6,355 nt of DNA, from positions 1 through 6,355 of the forward strand of contig JAKAAL010000263.1 in assembly GCA_021802375.1 (NCBI GenBank). Reading direction: 5' to 3'. Position 1 is the first letter of the stretch. Each line of letters begins with the position of its first letter. Below the pieces are notes generated by a model, which saw nothing but the letters and a program-made list of their open reading frames with translations, had not been told where the DNA came from and did not search any database. Both the position numbers and the translations under genes were made by a program. Shown here one piece after another: positions 6,196 to 6,355 of this stretch. Source of the stretch: Bacillota bacterium (GTDB taxonomy: Bacteria > Bacillota_E > Sulfobacillia > Sulfobacillales > Sulfobacillaceae).

Positions 6196-6355
6196 GCTTT
6201 TCTCGAGCGCCCAAGGCGCAAGGCCTGTACGATCCCAAGTGGGAACATGATGCATGTGGGATTGGATTTGTTGCGAATATCAAGTCTAAACGCTCTCACG
6301 CCATCGTGCAGCAAGCGCTTTCGGTGTTGGAGAACCTTGATCATCGCGGTGCTCA
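6192..6355 (+). CDS. gltB: Glutamate synthase large subunit, N-terminal part (runs off window)
   Basis: The first 54 codons are present. The segment E-H-D-A-C-G-I-G-F (residues 18-26) and L-E-N-L-D-H-R-G-A (46-54) are the start of the class II glutamine amidotransferase domain of GltB. C22 would become the N-terminal catalytic cysteine after removal of a 21-residue propeptide, as known for this family. The enzyme transfers the glutamine amide nitrogen to 2-oxoglutarate to make glutamate, with a small GltD subunit or ferredoxin as electron partner depending on type; the missing C-terminal part would decide. The start is ATG 6192, with AAGGAAGG (6172-6179) 12 nt upstream, slightly distant. The same domain beginning occurs in ferredoxin-dependent forms. 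Confidence 0.93.
   Translation, partial: MSFSRAPKAQGLYDPKWEHDACGIGFVANIKSKRSHAIVQQALSVLENLDHRGA

Overview
The window is a chromosomal stretch carrying a complete kdp operon (high-affinity ATP-driven K+ uptake), a NUDIX hydrolase on the opposite strand, and the first 54 codons of glutamate synthase large subunit. Many starts are GTG or TTG behind strong AGGAGG-type ribosome sites, base composition is moderate, and the KdpA is divergent. I infer a Gram-positive, Firmicutes-type bacterium, possibly a Sulfobacillus-like acidophile. The genus guess rests on remembered protein resemblance only.

Layout, left to right. Positions 20-228 hold two overlapping tiny membrane-protein genes: a 41-residue ORF and a first kdpF. 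A 12-bp perfect-stem terminator follows at 254-286. Positions 283-477 are non-coding but can fold into a nested helical structure. A second copy of the same two-gene module follows (small ORF 478-561, kdpF 583-666). It leads without a break into kdpA (698-2392), kdpB (2416-4434) and kdpC (4446-5042). A 9-bp GC-rich hairpin at 5054-5078 separates kdpC from the converging NUDIX gene (5087-5623, minus). Positions 5624-6191 contain no confident gene. They hold divergent promoter candidates for the NUDIX gene and gltB, two inverted repeats and a leader of about 350 nt before gltB (6192 to the window end).

How the genes work together: KdpA is the K+-selective channel-like subunit, KdpB the P-type ATPase, KdpC the periplasmic/extracellular-side chaperone subunit and KdpF a single-helix stabiliser. 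Together they form one inner-membrane pump. No kdpD or kdpE regulator lies in the window. The NUDIX and gltB genes are transcribed separately and have no evident functional link to Kdp.

The most unusual point is the duplicated [small ORF + kdpF] module. Both small genes exist twice, in the same order, and only the second pair is attached to kdpABC. The first pair is closed by its own terminator. The small ORFs and both kdpF genes are short enough to be missed by ordinary gene callers.
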